From assembly GCA_026075535.2 (NCBI GenBank), contig AP026542.1, positions 12,276,001 through 12,340,000 on the forward strand: a stretch of 64,000 bases of DNA, given 5' to 3'. The notes under the pieces are model-generated. The model saw only the letters and a program-made list of their open reading frames with translations, did no database searches and was not told the DNA's origin. This document shows, one piece after another, positions 24,180 to 36,095 of this stretch (its first letter is position 1; every line of letters starts with the position of its first letter). The position numbers and the translations under genes were made by a program. Source of the stretch: Tricholoma matsutake. Taxonomy: Eukaryota; Basidiomycota; Agaricomycetes; Agaricales; Tricholomataceae.

Positions 24180-24420
24180 ACCAAGTAGTGGAATGAAGAA
24201 GTTCTTGGAAGACTGCAGAGTTTCGGGCTAAGACTAGAATTAAAGCTTAAGAGCAGAACTCTTAAGTCAGACGATAGATGATGGGTGAAGATGATTTCTT
24301 GTTGATACAGGTAGATAGTACAGGTTATATATATTTTAAAGAGATAGTACTAGAAAAGGAAAAAGGCCATGAAGCAAACATGAGGAAGACATAAGGCAGT
24401 AAAAAGGGTGTCCAAATCAT
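24180..24420 (-). repeat. LTR-like fragment similar to 46160-46310
   Basis: GTGAAGATGATTTCT, a GTAGATA word and TATATATTTTAAA occur in the same order here and next to the gypsy element around 46215-46285. It is probably a degraded solo LTR of a related gypsy family. Confidence 0.45.
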
Positions 24421-24949
24421 GAAGTAAATGAGACATGATGAGGAAGAAAATGTGCAAATTCATAATAAATCAAAGCCCTTTGTGTTGTTATTGCAGCAAA
24501 TCACAGATATATTGAAAAATGTTGCAATACATCCTAAAAAGCTTGGTTTCTTGTTTCCCCATGCCTGGTGTGCTCAATGTGTGATGTGTCAGTGTGTAGA
24601 ACATGTGCTGCACATGTCTGAAGTGTGATGCAATAGGAATACAGTGGCTGGGGGCATGCAATGTATGTAAACTTTGCACTCCCCCCCATATTCCTATCGG
24701 AGTCCTAGGAGTCCAAGTTTTCTGATAAGAGTCTGATTGGAATCCGATAGGAGTCCTACTAGTCCAACACTAGTCCTAGGAGTCCGATAGGAATCTGATC
24801 GGAATGTATCTTGATGACCATGTACTTTTATTTCCAAGAAATTCCTAGTAAATTCTGAGTAAAGTCCTATGCAATTCCAACAGGTAGTAGTCGGAATACC
24901 ACACCATTTCGGAAGACTTAACTTGATGAAAGTGCTTAAAAAATAAATG

Positions 24950-25034
24950 GGCAGAGCAGGAATTGAACCCCAGACCTTGGAATATAAGTGACATGACTAC
25001 CAAACAAGTGCTCAACCAGTTGAGCCACAGGAGC
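24950..25034 (-). ncRNA. tRNA-like Pol III promoter, right-type, facing outward
   Basis: On the minus strand: A box TGGCTCAACTGGTTGAGC with a perfect D-stem (GCTC/GAGC) at 25010-25027, then B box GGGGTTCAATTCC at 24959-24971. The acceptor arms do not pair, so it is a derivative and not a working tRNA gene. Confidence 0.65.
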
Positions 25035-25905
25035 ATTAATAAATATGTAATATCAAGTCCATTTAAAGCACTTAGGATTAGTTCACTTATTTTTAACCTC
25101 TCTCACAAGAGCTCAAAAAAAAATTGTTGAGCCCTTGCATCGTTGTGAGGGAGTAGATAACTAATATAGATTAAAAAAAACCCCCCATGCAAATGTAGAG
25201 GGAGAATTAATTATACTATTTAATTATACTATTTTAAATTCTACAAAATGAAATGGGGGGGGTGGTGGTGTGTCATGTCAGCTGTCTCGTCAGCCCTGTC
25301 CCATCGTTTCCCCTCCCTCTTGTCTCAGTTGTGTCGCGCCTCTCTCACCTTGCCTCCCCCATGGCTTCCCTCCCTTCCCTCCTCTCCCCTCCCTCCTCTT
25401 CTGGTCATCGTCTCCCTTTCCCCTAGTCATTTTGTCCCCCCCCTTGTCACCCTCATAGTTCATCCCCCTTGTCATCTGCACCCATGAACCACCCTACAGG
25501 CAGCTGCTCATAGGCATGTTGTTTGGTGCCATCATCGTCCCTCCACACCATTCCTGTGCTCTCGCACCCCATATACACCCCGCGAGCAGTCACTCATGGT
25601 GGTGATGGGGGGTGCTGGATGTCATTGGTGTTGTGCACTCACGATCCACCCTATGAGCAGCAGCTCATAGGCATGGGGTGGGTGCATTGTCAATTCATCA
25701 GTGATGTGGCACAAGGGGAGGGGTCGGGTGGTGCTTACCGGGTGGGTATTCCCCTTCTGGGGTCTCCTGGTGTTGCTCCCCACACTCCTGACCATGATCA
25801 ATACCCTCACTTCCTGTTTTGACAGGGAGGAGGGGGGTTGCCAGGGGCGTCATTGGGTGTGGGTTTGGCTCGCGTCAGTCTGTTGTTACTCATGTAGATT
25901 AGAAC

Positions 25906-25971
25906 CTAGAAACAAAACAAATGAATTAGTTAGTTTACAAAAGTAAAAAATGAATGAAAAAAAAAACTTAC
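25906..25971 (-). other. Intron-like segment in element copy 1
   Basis: On the minus strand it starts GTAAGTTTTTTTTTT, has CTAACTAATTC as branch site and ends TTTCTAG. It follows directly on a GGGCCA/TCGTTTGG palindrome (25974-26004). Confidence 0.65.
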
Positions 25972-26165
25972 TATGGGCCAAAACGATGATTGCATCGTTT
26001 GGGTGTCGTTCGGCATCAAAACCAGTCATTTCCAGTCTTGGGGGCTCATCTAGAGATGGGGGTGAAGTGGGAGTGGTGGGAGTTGCTGGGTTGAGGTGGT
26101 TGAGGTGGGGGGGATGGAGGTGGTGTGCTTGTCATCATTGGTGGTGGTGGTGGGAGTGATGAGCT

Positions 26166-26210
26166 GGCAGGTGTGATGACATGGCTATGTGCTTTGTCAT
26201 CACACCTGCG
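26166..26210. repeat. Conserved palindrome with TGACAAAGCACATAGCC core
   Basis: A 15-bp perfect stem (GCAGGTGTGATGACA and complement). Related sequences sit at the equivalent place in the other elements (46690-46740, 41052-41108, 50855-50902), always between the left-type tRNA-like unit and the exon array. Confidence 0.7.
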
Positions 26211-26248
26211 GGAATGGTATGTAGTGTAGTATGATCACTTACCTGTAA

Positions 26249-26335
26249 TGACTGTTTAGCCTAATGGTATTGTTGTTGGTTTATGCTTACATAATCTTCT
26301 GTAATGTCAAGGGTTCAATTCTGGTGTGCATGTTG
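26249..26335 (+). ncRNA. tRNA-like Pol III promoter, left-type, facing outward
   Basis: A box TTTAGCCTAATGGTATTG at 26255 and B box GGTTCAATTCTGG at 26312. It resembles the units at 46585, 50742 and 41146 and differs from the right-type units. Confidence 0.6.
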
Positions 26336-26589
26336 ACTTTTTATACTATATTACTAAGCAAGGCTGCTTTCATTCCTATCAGAATCCTATGTTGTCTGAT
26401 GTCTTAGCATAACTTTGGAATAGTCCTATGTGATTCCTATGACCAGAACTTCCTTGGAAATTCTGATAGTCTGATCAGAATCACATTGGACTAAACCTGC
26501 TATTTCATGTCAATTTGGCTGGTGAAAATGACATTGGAATATGGTCAGATTCCTATAGGAATAAAGGGGGGAGTGTAAAGACCTCCGAT

Positions 26590-27045
26590 GTACTGCGAAG
26601 TGGTGCTAAGTAGTTTGGAGCATCACAAAGTGTTTCATAGGCATTTTGTGCATTCATAGAGGTTTGTTTACGTTCATAGAACAATGGGTTGTGAAAGGGG
26701 AAGTGTCGAAGTGTGTGAGAATGTTTTCAGAGCTTGGAAGATGAGGTGGACCTATCATTGGACTCATCCTCTGAGATATCTACCTCCTTGTTAGATGGCC
26801 CATCTGAATCTCCTAGTGACTCTTTGGATTCTAGTGATTTGTCTAGTTCTTGGATCTGACTCAGATCTGGACACATCTACAGCTTCTGAGTCCTCTGGTT
26901 GATCTCGATCATGCTGCCATAGTAGATGCAAAGTGCTCATTAGTAATAGTGAGTTACCAACATCACTTACCTGGTATATAAACCCCCCGTACTTCATAGC
27001 AGAAAAAGAGAGGAATACAGTTTTTTTACCACTGTCAGTCTTACC
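26590..27045. other. No gene recognised
   Basis: A minus-strand frame (26791-27060) is acidic and Ser/Arg-rich but shows no motif and runs into the fold-back element. Left unassigned. Confidence 0.35.
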
Positions 27046-27046
27046 C

Positions 27047-27561
27047 AAGAGGCAGAGCAATATATTACCCTGGAGAAAATGTTGGGAATAATGGGAGAAA
27101 AAGACACTTTTTCACTGGGGAAAAATAAAAGGAACCATCAGTAAAAATATGTTATTTTCCCACACTTTGTCCTTTTGGTTGCTGCAGGAAAACAACTAAT
27201 CTGTTTCCAGGAGAAAAACTTGTGAACATTAGGGGGAAAAAGGTCATTTTCCCACATATTTCTCTGTGGAAAAATAACTAATCTGTTTCTAGGTGAAAAA
27301 TTGTGGAAGTCAGGAGAAAAAATGTTATTTTCACCAGATATAGAGAAAATGTGGAAAAAAAGATATATTTCCCCTCCATTTTCACCTGATTTTCTCCCAG
27401 GAATGGATGAGTTATTTTTGCTGAGCAAGAGCAAAGAGAAAAGTGTGGGAAAAACAACACTTTTTTACTGATGTTCCTTTTATTTTTCCCCAGGGAAAAA
27501 GTGTCTTTTTTCCCTATTATTCCCAACATATTCTCCAGGGTAATATATTGCTCTGCCTCTT
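27047..27561. mobile_element. Fold-back element rich in GAAAA/TTTTC
   Basis: The arms, about 105 bp, start AAGAGGCAGAGCAATATATT and are inverted at 27460-27561 (AATATATTGCTCTGCCTCTT). The interior holds two roughly 80-bp direct repeats with AACTAATCTGTTTC. The centre of the fold-back element at 11970-13162 has related sequence. Confidence 0.8.
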
Positions 27562-27564
27562 GTG

Positions 27565-28100
27565 TTAGTTCCAAATGTGTGCCATTACTGTGTTGTCACA
27601 CAAACTTCACAATAACCCTCCAAATCAGTACTGTGAAGGACCCTATTGTCTCATGCCTCAAGATATTCTCAGGGTATTTTGTCACAATAGGGGATTTTAA
27701 ACCCTGGGAAATCCTGACAAACCCTGTTGAACCCCTGCCATACCTTCCATTGGAGCACATGATGGACAGGGATTCACAGGGATTTGTGTGGGATTCCATG
27801 GTATCTCTTGGTGTTCAGTTCCCTTCCCATCCCTCACAGTACTGCAAAAAACCTTCAGTTTCCTTTATATGCCCACATTTCTTTACGAATATGATTAATT
27901 TTTGAATGTGCCACAATGCCTCCCAATGCTGCTCAATCCCTGCTGGTACCCTGTCCTCCCTTTCCCTCCCCTCATCTACCCTTTCCTGTTGAGATAGAGA
28001 GAGATGAGTAGAAAAACAAAAGAATGGCAGAGTTGAAAGGGAGCTGACATAAATCTTGGGGACATTGACTACATTGCATGTGTATTCTCCCCCCAGTTTT
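27565..28100. other. No gene; CCCTGG/GGGATT-rich stretch
   Basis: Around 27690-27800 words like AACCCTGGGAAATCC and GGGATTCACAGGGATT recur, and similar words occur at 29520-29600 and 39480-39560. They may be subterminal repeats of another element. No coding motif. Confidence 0.35.
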
Positions 28101-28106
28101 GCAAGC

Positions 28107-28818
28107 TGTTAAGAACTGATCCTGAAATGCATGTTGGAATCCAGTTGGACCCAGCAGGGGTTGATAGCAGAAGGTTGTCGGGTTGTAGCAGATTCTGTGG
28201 AAGGGAAATGGAAAGGACTTGGCTTCAGCTTATAAGAAGCTGCACCCTTCACCTTATCTGGTGTCATAATTTCGAGACAAAGGTTTGGAGGTAGGAGCGG
28301 GGAAGTGCGGGTAGTGTGGGGAAGGAGTATGGAGGGACTTGGATTAAGTTTGGATGAGACCAAAACTTGGGAGGAAGAACTAGAGGTTGAGTCAAATGAA
28401 GTCCAGACTCTTAGAGGACAGATGTAGGAGTAGAATGAGATTAGATTGGCAGGTTTAAGTCAGGGCTTTGTCGGGTCTATGTTGATATACAAACTGAGGA
28501 ATACAAGTCAAAACTAACTAGGCTTAAATACAAAAGTATGGAATAAGGGTGGAACATCATGGGAACTGTGGCAGTGTCTCAACTGTGTAGATAAATTACC
28601 TGGCAGGAGCTGCACAGGAGTCCATAGTTGAATTTGCAAAAGAGACGGGGGCCTTGGGAAGGCAGCCTGATGCACAGCAGTGTGGGCAGTGCAAGGCAGC
28701 CGGAAATGAAGGTGGAGAGGACTCAGTGAATGTCAGGCTTCCTGATGAAGGAGGAATGAGGTGTGGAAAAGGGTCGGAAGAGTGTGGGTTCTGATTGGGT
28801 GAGGAACGGTTCTTGACA
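28107..28818 (-). mobile_element. Solo LTR with 5-bp target duplication
   Basis: On the minus strand it runs from TGTCAAGAACC (28818) to GATCAGTTCTTAACA (28107). The duplication CAAGC is perfect on both sides (28102-28106, 28819-28823). Length 712 bp. A TATTTAAG-like box is inside. The internal region was lost by LTR-LTR recombination. Confidence 0.88.
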
Positions 28819-28824
28819 CAAGCT

Positions 28825-29990
28825 AGAGAAGAATCATTGTTGAAAACATGGTCTGGTGGCAAAGAAAAACACATACTGTGTCTGCTCGAGCCTTGTCTGA
28901 CCAATCTTCCAAAATCTCAAGAGCTTTCCATCAGCCTTACATGTTCTGTGGTGTCCTCAACTCAACTGTCATATGCTGTGAGATGTAGATCAGCAACACA
29001 ACACATCCCAAGGAAATGGGGATTCTGGCTGCCATACCTGTGGTTTTATTGTTGCCAATTCACTCATTTCTTCACATGGAATGGTGTGTGTTAGGAAACA
29101 ATGCACATGAGAATGAGGATAACTACATACCAACCACATCCCCACTCCACAAAACAGGTAGATTTTGTGTCAGTGGCATGCATATAGTCACCTAAAATTG
29201 TGTACCCAAAAAGATACCAGTCTTTCCCTTGGCCAATCCCTTCAGCTGATTGATTTTGTGACCAAATTAAAGAGGAAGCAAAGATGAGTAGGAAGTGCAT
29301 TGAGTGAGACAGACATTAGTGCAGGTGGCTGATGATGGTGGTAGTAGAGAAAGTCGGAGAGGATTGCAGCTTGTAGGAGATGACAAGTACTTATATAGCA
29401 CCAAACTCCACTGATGGGAGGATGGAGAACAGCCAATTGAATGGCACTTTTTGATCTTGGACTCAACAAACTCTTTATTGTGCTAGTGGATGACACAAAG
29501 ATTTGATCAACTGAAGTTTTTGTTCCACCAATGAGGCCTTAATGAGGGACTGAAAGGGATTCTAAGAGATGTGGAGGGATTTGGTGGGATTCACCAGAAT
29601 ATCCAGGTATGGACTTTTGACTGGGAGTAATGGCTCAGCCTTTCAAACTCACAACTTCTCTTTTTGTAAGTCTTGTGTCAGTCAATGTCTGAATAGAGTC
29701 AACTAATTGATATTCACAGGTTAATCATGTCCCTGTTCAATAATAATTCAGAATTCCTTCACAAACTTCATTACAAAAATTTGGAACAATTAGTATGTCA
29801 AGTTCGAGTTATCACAGCTAGAGGCGTTCTAAGCTGTCAAGTGTTCTGGTTGAGTTTAAGACTGTTAATTGAATTAGGTCAAGCTGAGGAATAAACTGAG
29901 TGTAGCTACAGCTTATATACAGTTCTAGATTACTTGTTGTCCAATCAGAAGGCAAGATGCTTGTCAAGCAATAATAGAAAGAACAATAGA
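28825..29990. other. No gene recognised; old repeat sequence
   Basis: No recognisable protein on either strand. The part after about 29750 belongs to the dispersed repeat also seen at 11.3 kb, into which the LTR at 30007 inserted. Confidence 0.4.
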
Positions 29991-30006
29991 AAAGTAAGCC
30001 TCATGC

Positions 30007-30690
30007 TGTCAAGAACCATTCCTTGCCCAATTGGAACCCACATCCATCTGACACTTTTCTGCAGCTCGAATCTGACATTCACCAACTCCTCCCATTTCAT
30101 TCCCAGCCACTTTGCACTGCCCACACTGCTGTGCAGCAGGCTGCCTTACCAAGGCTGCTGTCTGTTTTGCAAATTCAACTGCAGACTCCTGTGTGGCCCC
30201 CACTAAGTCCTTTATTTGTGCAGTCAAGACACTGCCACAGTTACTGTTCTGATTCCAGACTGTAGTATTTAAGCTTAGTTAGTTTTGACTTGTATTCCTT
30301 AGTTGATATATTGACATAGACTCAACAAAGCCCCAACTTTAACCTGCCAATCTAAATCTCATTCTACTCCTACCTCTGTCCTCTAAGAGTCTGAACTTCA
30401 TTTGACTCAACCTCTAGTTCTCCCTCCCAAGCTTTGGTCTCATCCAAACTTAACCCAAGTCCCTCCGTACTCCTTCCCTGCATTACCCACACTTTCCTGC
30501 TCCTACCTCCAAACCTTCATCTCAAAATTAGGACACCAGACCAGGTGAAGGGCACAGCTTCTTATAAGCTGAAGCTGAGTCCTTTCTGTTCCCCTTTCAC
30601 AGAATCTGCTATGACCTGACAACTTTCCATTATCAACATCTGCAGGGTCCAACCAGATTCCGATGTGCCTTCTAGGATCAGTTCTTAACA
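30007..30690 (+). mobile_element. Solo LTR with 5-bp target duplication
   Basis: Begins TGTCAAGAACCATTCC and ends AGGATCAGTTCTTAACA, flanked by CATGC on both sides (30002-30006, 30691-30695). Length 684 bp. Same family as 28107-28818 and 16956-17625. Confidence 0.9.
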
Positions 30691-30929
30691 CATGCCTAGC
30701 ATGAGGCATCCAATGTCACAGGGTGCTGCAGCATGTCAATTGATGGGAGTCAGATGTGGAAGGGTCTGCATCAGAATGAGTCATGTTGAGTGGGAAAGAA
30801 AAATAAAGTACCTGGTCTCGCCAGCATACATCGCAGGTTACAATAGCAACATCATAACAACAACAGTGGCTAGAAATGGGGGGTGATGTCTGTGTCATTC
30901 ATGGCCTACACTGCACCTGATGGCTGGAT

Positions 30930-31758
30930 TAGTGTTTAAAGGTCCGGTCTGTAGGACCAAAAAAAAGACCGAAACCGAACTGAATTGGACCAATTAGGAC
31001 CGGACCAGTGGTCTATTTATGGACCAGTCTTTTTCAGTCCAGTTGCTGGTCTTTCATTTTGAAAAATATAGTAGGACCAATAAAAAACCGGTTTCAACCG
31101 GTCACTCATCCCAACACGTATTGGACCTTACTCCCACACATATTTACTTCATTTTCGGTCCCTAGATCATCAAAAATGGTCAAGAATTGGTTGAGATATG
31201 ACCAAAAACATTTTTGTACAAGTATTTTGTTGTATCAGAACAACTTTGATTGCATTGCTTACTACCTGAGCTATAATTTTTTTTTGGACATCTATATGAC
31301 ATCATAAAAATACCAACAACACACCTAACAGTCTGTACCATGTGATTTTATTCATTTAACAGCCCAAATGAGTTGCAACTACAAACTACAAATTACAAAC
31401 TACAAACTGTAACTTGAATGCATGTCCTTTTGGTTTTGGTCATATCTCAGTCAAATCTTGATGGAATTGCTTAAATGTTGGATGAATCTATGGAGAATTA
31501 GAATCTGTATCCATAAACACAATATGTATGAGGTAATGCTTATATTTGTTGAGATACATATGTGTTATTTTGACAATAAATTTTATGACAAAAGACCGGT
31601 CCAAACCAGTCTTTTTTCAGTCCATGGACTGATTAGGACCAGTCCTAAATGGTCCGGTTGTGGTCCCCCAATATCAGGGTCGGTCCCAGACCGGTTGCAG
31701 TTGCCAGTTGCCCCGTTTGGAAGTCAAAAACCAGACTGGACTGAACCTTTAAACACTA
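30930..31758. mobile_element. hAT-type MITE, 829 bp, with 8-bp duplication
   Basis: Ends TAGTGTTTAAAGGTCCGGTC and complement, flanked by GGCTGGAT (30922-30929, 31759-31766). Subterminal GGACCAGTC repeats fill both ends and the middle is A/T-rich. No transposase. The element starting at 63732 belongs to the same family. Confidence 0.88.
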
Positions 31759-31769
31759 GGCTGGATGGT

Positions 31770-32880
31770 CATTGATGTGTGAGTGAAAATCTTCTGCTGC
31801 CGTTGCTGCTGCCATTGCCCATCCTGCTCCCAATCACAGTCATAAAAATGTTTCATAGTTGATGGCCACCCCTGCATGATCCTTCATAGACACATATAAT
31901 AATGAGATCACAGAGCTCAAGCACCACTTCATGGGCTATATCAAGGCTTTACATGCATCAGATGTTGCTTCAAGGTCAACAGTGCATGGTGACTCAATGA
32001 AAATCCAACTTGAGATGACTAGTGATGGGTTCCCCATCCTACCCACACCATGGAAAGGCTCACTGTACAAGAAAAAAGAGATGGTTTAAGTTGTATGTTG
32101 GGCAGCATTACAGAATGATCACTTCCTTTTCAATGAGTTGTTACTTATCTGCATGCAGAACTAGGGAACAATGGTCATAGTTGCCATGTCCCATTCACAG
32201 CAATTGCTGAGCACACATCAACATTCATCAAGCCTGAATATCTCCCAGCCAGGTTCAAATGGACAGACCCATGCAACATGCAAAAGAGTGTTATTTGACC
32301 ACATTCTGCAGCGGCAAATGGCACAGGGCCCTGAGAGGGCATTCAGGTTCAAAAGAATCAAGCTACACAATGGTAGTGTCTCTCCTGCACAATATCCTAA
32401 TGATTTAAATAGCCCTACACCTTCTTGACAGATGTGCAAATGCACTGGCTGACATAATGCAGATGCCGTTGCCATGCCCAATGTAGACTCCCCACTGCCA
32501 TGCCCAGTGCGGACAACCCACTGCAGTATCTTATACCTCAAGACATGTACATGAGGTACATGGGACCGATGTCAGGTGACAATGGGAATGACCACCCTAT
32601 TGATCTGTTGCTGTTACAAAATGACAACTCCACTCTGCCTCCTCAACAGACATCACAATGTCCTAAACCTTGCCCCCTTTTTGGGAAACATCATACAGTG
32701 GTTCCCACTTCAATGGCAATGGCAGGGGAAGGAAATGATCTGGAAAACACAACATCAGTGTCAGCAGCAGCCAGCATGGCAGTGGCCAGCTTGCCCAATG
32801 TAGGATCATCAGGGGTTCACTATCAACCAATGACACCACCCCCATCCCAACAGAACCTGACAATCAGTGGTTAGCTATCA
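31770..32880 (+). pseudogene. Hypothetical fungal protein fragments
   Basis: Across frames one can read pieces such as EITELKHHFMGYIKALHAS, LEMTSDGFPILPTPWKGSLY and ERAFRFKRIKLHNG (about 32335). A 125-residue open frame (32500-32874) follows. They look like parts of a fungal hypothetical protein often met near transposons. The family is not known to me and stops break it up. Confidence 0.4.
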
Positions 32881-33160
32881 ACCAATGACCCCATCCCCAT
32901 CCCAACAAAACCTGACAATCAACCAATCAGAGGGTCAATGCTGAAAGACAGCTGATGACCTTGCACAACAGGAGGCCATTTCAAACACAACCCTTGGTAA
33001 AAGAGAGAAGAGGAAAAATGTGAAATTTTCAGACTAATTATACAACAATATTTCTGTATGAATGTAAAATAAAATGTCCAACCATTACCTTTTTCTGCCT
33101 CGTTTGACCTCCTCTCTGTCCTCAGATGTTCCTGCTCTCTTCTTCAGGTTTGGCTGAGGG
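32881..33160. other. Short spacer, no gene
   Basis: Contains a duplicated word (CAACCAATGAC.CC) and nothing else notable. Confidence 0.4.
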
Positions 33161-33539
33161 GTGGTACTTCTCTAAGGCAGGGCAGGTGACAAATGGTGAG
33201 GGGACCAGCATAATTGTGGAGGAAGAGGGGAAGGACAGGGAGAATGTGATGCCAGTGGTGAAGGAGGGGTGGATGGCACAAACACATTGCTGGTGGATAC
33301 CATTACTGGTTCCACAGTGTCAGCATTGGGGATCGAGGGGGGTTGAAGGAGGGGAGGAAGGGGTGTGTCCACAGAGGTCATATGTTGAACTAATTCCTGA
33401 GAATCTTGTGGCATGGTGGAGACAACCTTGATTTGAGGACCCATGGGCAAGGGCTCAGCATCAGCATCAGCAGGCAATGAGAATAACTGCCCAACATGAA
33501 TGGGAGTGGCAGTGGCCCCATTGGCAATGGCCACTTGTC

Positions 33540-33810
33540 TGTTGTCCCCAGGACTCGTGGGAGTGGCCCCATGTCCTTCTTCCTCAAGCCCAGTTGGAGT
33601 GGCCCCATGTCCATCGTGCTCAAGCCCAGTGGGAGCAGGAGCAGCCCTGTGTCCATCTTCCTCCAACCCAGTGGGAACAGCTGGGGCCCCATGTCCATTG
33701 TTCTGAACACCAGTGGGAGTGGCCCCATGTCCATTGTGCTCAAGCCCAGTGGCAGTGGGAGCAGCCCCACATCTGTCTTCCTCAGGCCAAGTGGCCTCAT
33801 GTCCATCTTC
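33540..33810. repeat. GTGGGAGTGGCCCCATGTCC minisatellite
   Basis: Irregular copies of a 36-60 bp unit containing CCCCATGTCCATC and AAGCCCAGTGGGA. Open frames on both strands result from it. Confidence 0.75.
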
Positions 33811-34621
33811 CCCACTACTAGAATCAGCAGCAGATGGTGCTCCAGTTCTTGTATATGGTCATTGAAGTCACAGAGCTCCCCAGCAGTAACAGGAGCAGGA
33901 GAGGGTGAGGGAGAGGGCAAGAGCAGGCATTCGTGTGCAATGTCAACCATCTCAACATTGGAGGAATATGTTGCTGTGGTCAATGTTCAGTGGTTATTTG
34001 TATGGTGATACATAGTACTTACCCTTTGATTTCCCTTTTTTTCCCTTGTGAACCTCTGTGAGGATCCAGCCCTTTGCACCTTTCTTCTGGCCACACCCTT
34101 TTCAAGAGTTGCAGTTGGATCACTGATGGCAGTGAGGTCAGATATTTTTCTGTATGGATGGGTGCAATCTGAGCAGTGGTGGTCTTTGGCTGCCAGAATA
34201 ATTCCATCTTGTCTCAGAGATAAAAATGCCTCCATCAATTGCTAAGCCATCACAAAGTGTGAGATCAGTTCCATATGGAGAAGCAACTGTCCAAATAGAC
34301 TCCTGAACAAATGCTTGCCAGACCTGGCGGCATGTTACCCCATTGAAATTGACAGCTTGATGCTTTTTAAAGCTGTTATTCCAAAATTCTGCATATGCTG
34401 AAGCTGATGCATGGAAATTGTAGATGCCATTCAAGACACCATGAGAAAATGCCAAGTCCACCCATACACTCTGACCAATCTTGAGGTATCGGGCAGAATT
34501 CAGATAAACCCTGCTATATTGATGTGCCTCTCCAACTTCAATTGCCTGTTCATGGTCTGCTGAATATTTAGTCTTGCAGGTTAAGCATTCCCCAGTCAAA
34601 ACAAAAACACTTTCATGTATT

Positions 34622-35110
34622 TGGGGCAAGGCAGGGGTTACCCCTGGGTGTCAAATCTCATACCCTTACCCCTACCCCTGAACACCCTACCCTTAGGGGT
34701 AAGGGTATGGAAACATTTAAGGGTTGCCAAGGCTATGGGAGGGTTTGTCAAGGGTACAAGGGTTTGGCACAAAATCAACATATTTAGAGCAAAATTCATT
34801 TGAAAAGTGTTGATAACTATTGTATTTACTATTAATATCACATATTAATACCTCTTATTAACATATGAAAGCCATTATCATGTTGGACAATCCCAAAATC
34901 TGAATTTAATTGATGAAAATCTTGAATATGAGTCTTTGTAGCTGAAAAAATCAAATGATATTCTTACATAAGCATACCCCTGGCTTACTCCTGTACCCTT
35001 AGTAAGGGTACAGGTGTATGCAAGGGAATGAACTTCCAAACCCCTACCCTTACCCCTCATACCCTTAGCCCAAAAACACAAGGGTATACCCCTACCCCTG
35101 CCTTGCCTTA
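34622..35110. mobile_element. hAT-type MITE in a coding exon
   Basis: Ends TGGGGCAAGGCAGGGG and complement CCCCTGCCTTGCCTTA, flanked by CATGTATT (34614-34621, 35111-35118). The arms hold many CCCTTACCCCTACCCCT words. 489 bp, no coding capacity. Confidence 0.87.
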
Positions 35111-36095
35111 CATGTATTACTGAATTCTTGATCAGTGTGACTCAAGGAATATCCCATGTTCGGATGGTCTGGTGTAGTGCCCTTGAATTGCTATTTGCTG
35201 TTTCACATTCCATTGAGTTGGGACAAAGAACATGTACTGGCTGGATCAATTTATGGGATATGGGTTGTAATTTCTTTTGCAGATGTCCACGTGCATTGTA
35301 TGGATGCAAATTCAAATGTTTTGCAGCTGCATCAAGCTTGAGGCTGAGTTCAGTAATTTCTCATTCAGCATCCATGTTTTCATCAACCTCCTTCATCTTC
35401 AAAGGCCTTTGCTGATGTTTACCCATATTTTCTTTGATTGCCCATGCAAGACCCTTGATCCAACCTGATGCTATGACACAATTTTTTCCTTCACATTGAA
35501 TGTATTGCTGCTGGGCATGGAGATTCAACAACTCAGGATTGTGATATTTGGGAAAGGATCCTCTCCTGCTGGCATTGCAGAGGCAATAGGAATAAATGCT
35601 GACAAAACCACCCAAGTCCAGATGTGCCAGGGTACCAGATTGATGGCCAACACAAGGATTTTTGAAAACAGAGCCAGGATGTGGCTTATAATCGAAGTTG
35701 ATACTATCCAAGTACTGCAAAGAGAGATCATATAATTATTGATCATTTCAGTTTATCATCCCTACTTACTGGGCCTTTTTGCCAGTATTCTTCTTTCTAT
35801 TCACCCTTTCCTTCCCCTTCCCCTTCACCATTTCCATTTCCATTTCCATCTTCCTTTCCTTCCTCTTCTCCTTTCCTTTCTCCTTTTCCATCTCTTTTGC
35901 TTTTCCCTTTCCCTTTTTCTTGTTTTTCACCAATTTCCCATCCTCATCCTCATCTTCAAACTCCAAGGGCCCACCATTCAACAGCCAAGTATTCAAATCA
36001 GTGAAGGCATATGAAATCTTCTTGAACCCCCAAATGCCAATGTCTTCCTCATCAGTCGCCCCATCCAACCATGCCACAATCTGTGGATAAGCCAG

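Larger units (their letters stand above)
24667..26584 (-). mobile_element. Complete 1.9 kb non-coding element with hairpin exons (copy 1)
   Basis: Ends are GTAAACTTTGCACTCCCCC at the left and GGGGGGAGTGTAAAGACCT at the right. Flanking 9-mers GCAATGTAT (24658) and CCGATGTAC (26585) match at six positions, and two of the three differences are C-to-T/G-to-A. In the element's own orientation (minus) the order is: terminus, subterminal AGTCC repeats, outward tRNA-like, conserved TGACAAAGCA palindrome, hairpin exon with intron, GAGCAACTGCTC hairpins, GC hairpins, outward tRNA-like, subterminal repeats (ATTCCTAT/AGTCCTAGG), terminus. No protein is plausible. The length of duplication suggests a MULE- or KDZ-type transposase acting in trans. 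Confidence 0.8.
33172..36095 (-). pseudogene. KDZ-associated cysteine-cluster (CxC6-like) protein gene, interrupted
   Basis: The clearest part is 34138-34613. It has GECLTCKTKYSADHEQ (CxxC), NSARYLKIGQSVWVDLAFSH and FHASASAYAEFWNN, a pattern I associate with cysteine-cluster proteins that accompany KDZ transposases. Upstream parts lie at 35119-35735 and 35766-36095, where a basic (KGK)n tail and an IVAWLDGATDEEDIG segment are seen. Downstream (33390-33983) is a Pro/Gly/Thr-rich repeat. A hAT-type MITE (34622-35110) splits it, and the coding frame reads through if the MITE and one duplication are taken out. At 36095 it is cut by an element end. Whether 35766-36095 is the same gene is uncertain. 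Confidence 0.55.

Noticed and set aside
34650..35100. Interstitial telomere repeat
   Set aside because: CCCTTACCCCT words are irregular, occur on both arms of an element with an 8-bp duplication, and do not form TTAGGG runs.
35739..36090. Plus-strand hydrophobic ORFs rich in FPFPFSISI
   Set aside because: They are the complement of a Lys/Glu-rich (KGK)n minus-strand segment with a CTTTCC simple repeat, not membrane proteins.
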